Shown piece after piece: positions 45,180 to 48,154 of a DNA stretch of 48,154 nucleotides. Below the pieces are notes generated by a model. The model saw only the letters and a program-made list of their open reading frames with translations. It did not search any database and was not told where the DNA came from. Both the position numbers and the translations under genes were made by a program. Within the stretch, counting starts at the first letter, position 1. Each line of letters begins with the position of its first letter. Source of the DNA: Actinobacteria bacterium RBG_16_68_21 (GTDB taxonomy: Bacteria; Actinomycetota; Acidimicrobiia; Spongiisociales; UBA11373); contig MELR01000013.1 of the NCBI GenBank assembly GCA_001767695.1, positions 132,515 to 180,668 on the forward strand. The letters run 5' to 3'.

Positions 45180-45205
45180 GTCAGCAGCCCCTCGGGGCCC
45201 CTGAC
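45180..45205 (+). repeat. 26-bp direct repeat, right copy
   Basis: Identical to 43200-43225 over 26 bp with different bases on both flanks. The distance between the copies is 1,980 bp. The left arm GTCAGC also pairs with GCTGAC at 45170, so competing hairpins are possible. Confidence 0.85.
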
Positions 45206-45210
45206 CTCTC

Positions 45211-45227
45211 GGAGGAGGGTGTCCTCC
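45211..45227 (-). terminator. hairpin downstream of ispH
   Basis: GGAGGA (45211-45216) and TCCTCC (45222-45227) form a 6-bp stem with loop GGGTG, 11 bp after the ispH stop. No U-run. Confidence 0.4.
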
Positions 45228-45237
45228 AGGCCGTCGC

Positions 45238-46284
45238 TCAGCCGCCCAACATCCGCAGGGCCTCGGTAGCCCCCCAGGAACGGTCGTCGTCGAGTGGCCC
45301 GGGTCGGCCGGGATGGCGGGCACTCACCCCGGCTTCCACCGCAGCCTGGAGGGCGCTGAGAAACGCCCGCAGTTGGGGCGGGGGAGGGAAGTATTCCGAC
45401 TCCCGGGAGACCGAGAGGATCTCCACCCCGCCACTGGGGTTCACCGCCTCGATCACGGCGCGCACGCTGCTGTCGGGCGCAGAGGCGCCGGCGGTCACCC
45501 CGACGGTGGCGGCGCTCTCCAGCCAGGCCGGGTCGATCGAATCGGGAGCGTCCACCCGGTAGGCGGCGGCGCCGTGCTCGCGCGCCACACGGACCAGCGC
45601 CATCGTGTTCGACGAGGTCTCCGAACCGACCACCAGGACGACATCGGCGGCCAGGGCCAGCTCACGCACCGCCTCCTGCCGGTTGGTGGTGGCGTAACAC
45701 AGGTCGCTGCGGCGGGCGGTCCACAATTCGGGGAAGCGCCCCCGGGCGTCGGCCAGCACCGACTCCCACTCGAAGACTCCCAGCGTGGTCTGCGCCACCA
45801 GCGCCACCCGGGATGGATCCGACGGCGCGAAGTCGGCGAGTCCCCGCTCCGGATCCACCAGAGTCACCGCGGAGGGTGCCTCGGCGACGGTCCCCACCGC
45901 TTCGTCGTGACCCTCGTGGCCGACGTATATGATCTCGAACCCGGCCGCAGCCTTGGAGCGCACCTCGTGATGGACCTTGGTGACCAGGGGGCACACTGCG
46001 TCGACCATCACCGCGCTGCGCGATGCCGCCGCGGCGACCACTTCGGGCGCCGATCCATGGGCGGAGAGCATGATCGCCGCCCCCTCGGGCACGTCGTCGA
46101 TCGAATCCACGAAGACCACCCCGGCGCGCTCGAAGACCTCCACCACCGTGGCGTTGTGCACGATCTCGTGGAAGCAGTACACCGGTGGGGGGAAGACCCG
46201 CACCATCCAGGTGAGGGCCTTGATCGCCATTTCGACGCCTGCGCAGAACCCGCGAGGCTCGGCGAGGAGGACGCGTTCGACCAT
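45238..46284 (-). CDS. ispH: 4-hydroxy-3-methylbut-2-enyl diphosphate reductase IspH
   Basis: 348 aa from ATG 46284. Last step of the MEP isoprenoid pathway: reduces HMBPP to IPP/DMAPP with a [4Fe-4S] cluster. The three cluster cysteines are in PRGFCAGVEMAI, DAVCPLVTKVHHE and SDLCYATTNRQEAV; HEIVHN, HGSAPEV, and the acid-base Glu region TTNRQ are present. TACCAT on this strand (46291-46296) is 6 nt from the ATG. The long ORF-track start at 47109 is antisense to der. Divergent from der over 94 bp. Confidence 0.95.
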   Translation of the reverse strand: MVERVLLAEPRGFCAGVEMAIKALTWMVRVFPPPVYCFHEIVHNATVVEVFERAGVVFVDSIDDVPEGAAIMLSAHGSAPEVVAAAASRSAVMVDAVCPLVTKVHHEVRSKAAAGFEIIYVGHEGHDEAVGTVAEAPSAVTLVDPERGLADFAPSDPSRVALVAQTTLGVFEWESVLADARGRFPELWTARRSDLCYATTNRQEAVRELALAADVVLVVGSETSSNTMALVRVAREHGAAAYRVDAPDSIDPAWLESAATVGVTAGASAPDSSVRAVIEAVNPSGGVEILSVSRESEYFPPPPQLRAFLSALQAAVEAGVSARHPGRPGPLDDDRSWGATEALRMLGG

Positions 46285-46290
46285 GGTTCG

Positions 46291-46296
46291 ATGGTA
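46291..46296 (-). promoter_or_regulatory. -10 element TACCAT of ispH (leaderless)
   Basis: Read on the - strand, TACCAT ends 6 nt before the ispH ATG at 46284; no SD. Confidence 0.45.
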
Positions 46297-46366
46297 GGCC
46301 CGGGGTGCGCACTGTCCCTGCAGGTACCTCGGCCGGTCACGAATGGGCCCGAGGCCGGGAACCTCA

Positions 46367-46372
46367 TATCCT
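46367..46372 (+). promoter_or_regulatory. -10 element TATCCT of der (leaderless)
   Basis: TATCCT ends 6 nt before ATG 46379; no SD. Den promoter separates der from the upstream accessory genes, so loss of the cmk link need not affect it. Confidence 0.45.
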
Positions 46373-46378
46373 GCCCCC

Positions 46379-47701
46379 ATGAGTCGTCTCCCCGTCGTCG
46401 CCATCGTGGGCCGTCCCAACGTCGGCAAATCGACCCTGGTCAACCGCGTCCTCAAGCGCAGGGCGGCGGTGGTCCAGGAGAGACCGGGGGTCACCCGGGA
46501 CCGGCGGGAGTTCCCCGCCGAATGGTCCGGGGTCTCCTTCATCGTCGTCGATACCGGCGGCTGGGAGTCCGGCGGTGGCGGGCTGATCCCCGATATCAGG
46601 GGCCAGGCCGAGGCTGCGGTCGCCGGGGCCGACGTGGTGGTGGTGGTCACCGATGCCACCACTCCGTTCGGCGACGACGACCTCGCCGTGGCCCGCATCG
46701 TGCAGACCTCGGGGGTCCCGGCACTGCTTGCCGCCAACAAGGCCGACGCGGCGCGCGTCGAGTTCGACCTCGGGCATCTCTGGACGCTCGGTCTCGGCGA
46801 GCCCCATCCGATCAGCGCCCTCCACGGCCGCAACATCGGCGATCTCCTCGACGTCGTCGTCGCCCTCCTTCCCGAGGCTCCGGAGGGCGTCGGGGTCGAG
46901 GAGCTGCCCACGATCGCCATTCTGGGTCGGCCCAACGTCGGCAAGTCGACCTTGCTCAACAAGCTGGCCGGCGAGGAGCGGATGGTGGTGAGCCCGGTGC
47001 CGGGGACGACCCGCGATCCGATCGACACCATCGTCGAGCTGGAGGGGGAGCGATATCGGATCATCGACACCGCCGGCATCAGACGCGCCGCCCGGGTCGA
47101 CGACTCCACGGAGTTCTACTCGGTGGTTCGGGCCAAGGAGGTCCTCGCCTCCGCCGACGTGGCCCTGCTCGTCGTCGACGGCACCCAGGGAGTCACCCAT
47201 CAGGAACAACGCCTCGCCGAGGCGATCTCCGAGGCGGGGGCGGGTCTGGTGGTGCTGCTCAACAAGTGGGACATCACCGACACGGAGCAGAAGGACATCA
47301 CCACCGATGGGGTGGGCGATCGCCTCGGCTTCGTGTGGTGGGCGCCGGTCCTCCGCATCTCCGCTCACACCGGAGCGAGGCTGCAACGGCTCGGGGCCGC
47401 GGTCCATGCAGTCCTCGAAGCACGCAGGCTGCGCATCCCCACTCCCGAGCTCAACCGCAAGGTGATCGAATGGCAGGAGGCCCACCCGCCCCCCGTGCGG
47501 GGAGGCCGCCGGGCGAAGATCCTCTACGCGGTCCAGGCGGGTACCGAGCCGCCCACCATCATCCTCTTCGTCAGGGGCGGCGAACTCGCCGCGGAGTATC
47601 TGCGCTTCCTGGAGAAGCGTCTCCGCGACGACTACGAGTTCCTGGGGACTCCGCTGAGGCTGGTTACCCGCAATCGCCCGCCGAGGGAACGCTTGGGGTG
47701 A
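46379..47701 (+). CDS. der: ribosome-assembly GTPase Der (EngA)
   Basis: 440 aa from ATG 46379. Two tandem GTPase domains: G1 IVGRPNVGKSTLV and ILGRPNVGKSTLLN, G3 VDTGGWE and IDTAGIR, G4 NKAD and NKWD. A KH-like C-terminal domain follows (ELNRKVIEWQEAHPPP, ILYAVQAGTEPPTIILFV). Der acts in 50S subunit assembly. In mycobacteria it directly follows cmk; here 6 kb separates them. Confidence 0.96.
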   Translation: MSRLPVVAIVGRPNVGKSTLVNRVLKRRAAVVQERPGVTRDRREFPAEWSGVSFIVVDTGGWESGGGGLIPDIRGQAEAAVAGADVVVVVTDATTPFGDDDLAVARIVQTSGVPALLAANKADAARVEFDLGHLWTLGLGEPHPISALHGRNIGDLLDVVVALLPEAPEGVGVEELPTIAILGRPNVGKSTLLNKLAGEERMVVSPVPGTTRDPIDTIVELEGERYRIIDTAGIRRAARVDDSTEFYSVVRAKEVLASADVALLVVDGTQGVTHQEQRLAEAISEAGAGLVVLLNKWDITDTEQKDITTDGVGDRLGFVWWAPVLRISAHTGARLQRLGAAVHAVLEARRLRIPTPELNRKVIEWQEAHPPPVRGGRRAKILYAVQAGTEPPTIILFVRGGELAAEYLRFLEKRLRDDYEFLGTPLRLVTRNRPPRERLG

Positions 47702-47738
47702 CCACCCTCGACCCGGCGCTCATCGGATCCTCGCCGGG

Positions 47739-47861
47739 ATGAGCGGTGAGACCGATGAGTCCGCGCCGCTCGGGTTCAAGATCCTCGTCGTGGCCGCGGC
47801 CGCGTACCTGCTGATCAGGGCGATCCAGGTCGTCGCCTGGCTGGTGGGGCGGCTCCTGTAG
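47739..47861 (+). CDS. 40-aa single-pass membrane peptide
   Basis: ATG 47739 to TAG 47859-47861. A short acidic start (MSGETDESAPLGF) is followed by one hydrophobic helix (KILVVAAAAYLLIRAIQVVAWLVG). It lies 37 bp after der, possibly on the same transcript. Too short for the ORF track. No known family; coding is inferred from the clean hydrophobic pattern and typical codon use. Confidence 0.45.
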   Translation: MSGETDESAPLGFKILVVAAAAYLLIRAIQVVAWLVGRLL

Positions 47862-47864
47862 GAT
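47859..47864 (+). promoter_or_regulatory. -10 element TAGGAT of tRNA-Pro
   Basis: TAGGAT ends 12 nt before the tRNA 5' end and includes the TAG stop of the 40-aa ORF. Confidence 0.35.
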
Positions 47865-47876
47865 TCGCGGTCCACA

Positions 47877-47951
47877 CGGGCTGTGGCGCAGCTTGGTTAG
47901 CGCGCTTGACTGGGGGTCAAGAGGTCGGGAGTTCAAATCTCCCCAGCCCGA
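47877..47951 (+). tRNA. tRNA-Pro (anticodon GGG)
   Basis: Complete cloverleaf: acceptor CGGGCTG/CAGCCCG with C1-G72 as in bacterial tRNA-Pro, D arm GCGC-AGCTTGGTTA-GCGC, anticodon stem CTTGA/TCAAG with loop CTGGGGG (anticodon GGG at 47912-47914, reads CCC), T arm GGGAG-TTCAAAT-CTCCC, discriminator A. CCA is not encoded. Confidence 0.95.
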
Positions 47952-48154
47952 CGAGCAGACGCGACCCGCTGCCCGCTGCCCGCAAGATGGTTGCCTCTCC
48001 CGGTGATCCGGGGGCGACGCGAGCGAAGTGGGCGGAGGGGGCAACAGCCGCGTCGCCTCCCGTCCATCACAGTCGCCGGTCGCCGGCCGGGGCGAATCGG
48101 CGTTGTCACCCGTTTCGGCCAATAGCCAGCAGCTGAGAGACGAGGGGCAGTCCT
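47952..48154. other. region after tRNA-Pro without a clear gene
   Basis: Contains a possible structured element (47990-48045) in which GTTGCC and GGCAAC close a region with an internal CCCGG-TGAT-CCGGG hairpin. The ORF 47906-48136 starts in the tRNA and has no protein-like pattern. No gene is called. Confidence 0.4.

Larger units (their letters stand above)
44906..45237. other. 332-bp non-coding region rich in inverted repeats
   Basis: Between the lipoprotein and ispH. No plausible gene. It holds a C-run, the palindrome GTCCCG-ATT-CGGGAC (45108-45122), the overlapping hairpins CTGTCA/TGACAG (45161-45177) and GCTGAC/GTCAGC (45170-45185), the right 26-bp repeat (45180-45205) and a hairpin after ispH (45211-45227). 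Less GC-rich than the backbone up to about 45180. Confidence 0.6.

Noticed and set aside
41635-45205. Idea that the repeated elements are integron attC sites
   Set aside because: No RYYYAAC/GTTRRRY core sites or integrase nearby; gene directions are mixed.
45313-47742. 809-aa forward ORF
   Set aside because: Runs antisense to ispH and out of frame over der; Arg/Gly/His-rich shadow.
47906-48136. 76-aa forward ORF
   Set aside because: Starts within tRNA-Pro and lacks any protein-like pattern.

Overview
The window is high-GC DNA from an actinobacterium. Most of it follows two gene blocks known from Mycobacterium tuberculosis. The first is trmI - arc/mpa - dop - pup - prcB - prcA - pafA - pafB - pafC - tatA - tatC - helY. 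The second is a HAD-IIA phosphatase - tlyA - nadK - recN - pyrG - xerD - scpA - scpB - rluB - aroA - cmk ... der. A complete Pup-proteasome set, paired WYL regulators, a DUF4193 protein, a Holin-X-like protein and many apparently leaderless promoters fit Actinobacteria. The details (no steA/steB, a DksA-like gene, aroA inside the scpB-cmk run) suggest a deep lineage such as Acidimicrobiia, but the sequence alone does not settle the class.

Layout. 1-5850: end of a methyltransferase gene, two small divergent genes, an OmpR-type two-component pair, a secreted SGNH hydrolase and a membrane-anchored protein with a Thr/Ser linker. 5891-9733: a class V aminotransferase, an MFS exporter, and a cluster made of a stand-alone LON-type domain protein (behind an 18-codon leader ORF), a Holin-X-like protein and small one-helix proteins. 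9771-15988: a 31-aa membrane peptide, trmI, a ferredoxin (reverse), then the proteasome operon arc-dop-pup-prcB-prcA with overlapping stop/start codons. 16004-24490: a DUF2007-like gene (reverse), pafA, pafBC, a zinc-ribbon protein, tatAC, helY and a diacylglycerol-kinase-like protein that lacks its signature residues. 24541-28763: DUF4193, a GNAT-M20 peptidase-HAD operon and a rhomboid protease. 28804-40268: the tlyA-to-cmk housekeeping run (rRNA methylation, NAD kinase, repair, CTP synthase, recombinase, S2P protease, condensin partners, pseudouridine synthase, EPSP synthase, CMP kinase).

40294-45237 is an accessory region between cmk and ispH/der; der normally follows cmk closely. It holds an acyl-CoA dehydrogenase, a decayed YdeI/OmdA remnant, an ACR3 arsenite exporter, and an eight-bladed WD40 protein plus a lipoprotein. 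The last two sit between perfect 26-bp direct repeats and are visibly less GC-rich than the backbone. After it come divergent ispH and der, a 40-aa membrane peptide and tRNA-Pro(GGG).

Main points to re-examine: cmk is split by a one-base frameshift; rluB has no ATG/GTG/TTG at its family start and appears to begin with ATC; the DR-bounded WD40/lipoprotein cassette may be a small mobile or phase-variable unit; -10 hexamers of the form TAnnnT end 6-9 nt before the start codon in most operon-leading genes; several very short membrane or leader ORFs are missed by the ORF track. I did not find CRISPR arrays, rRNA genes, a recognisable transposase or a phage module.
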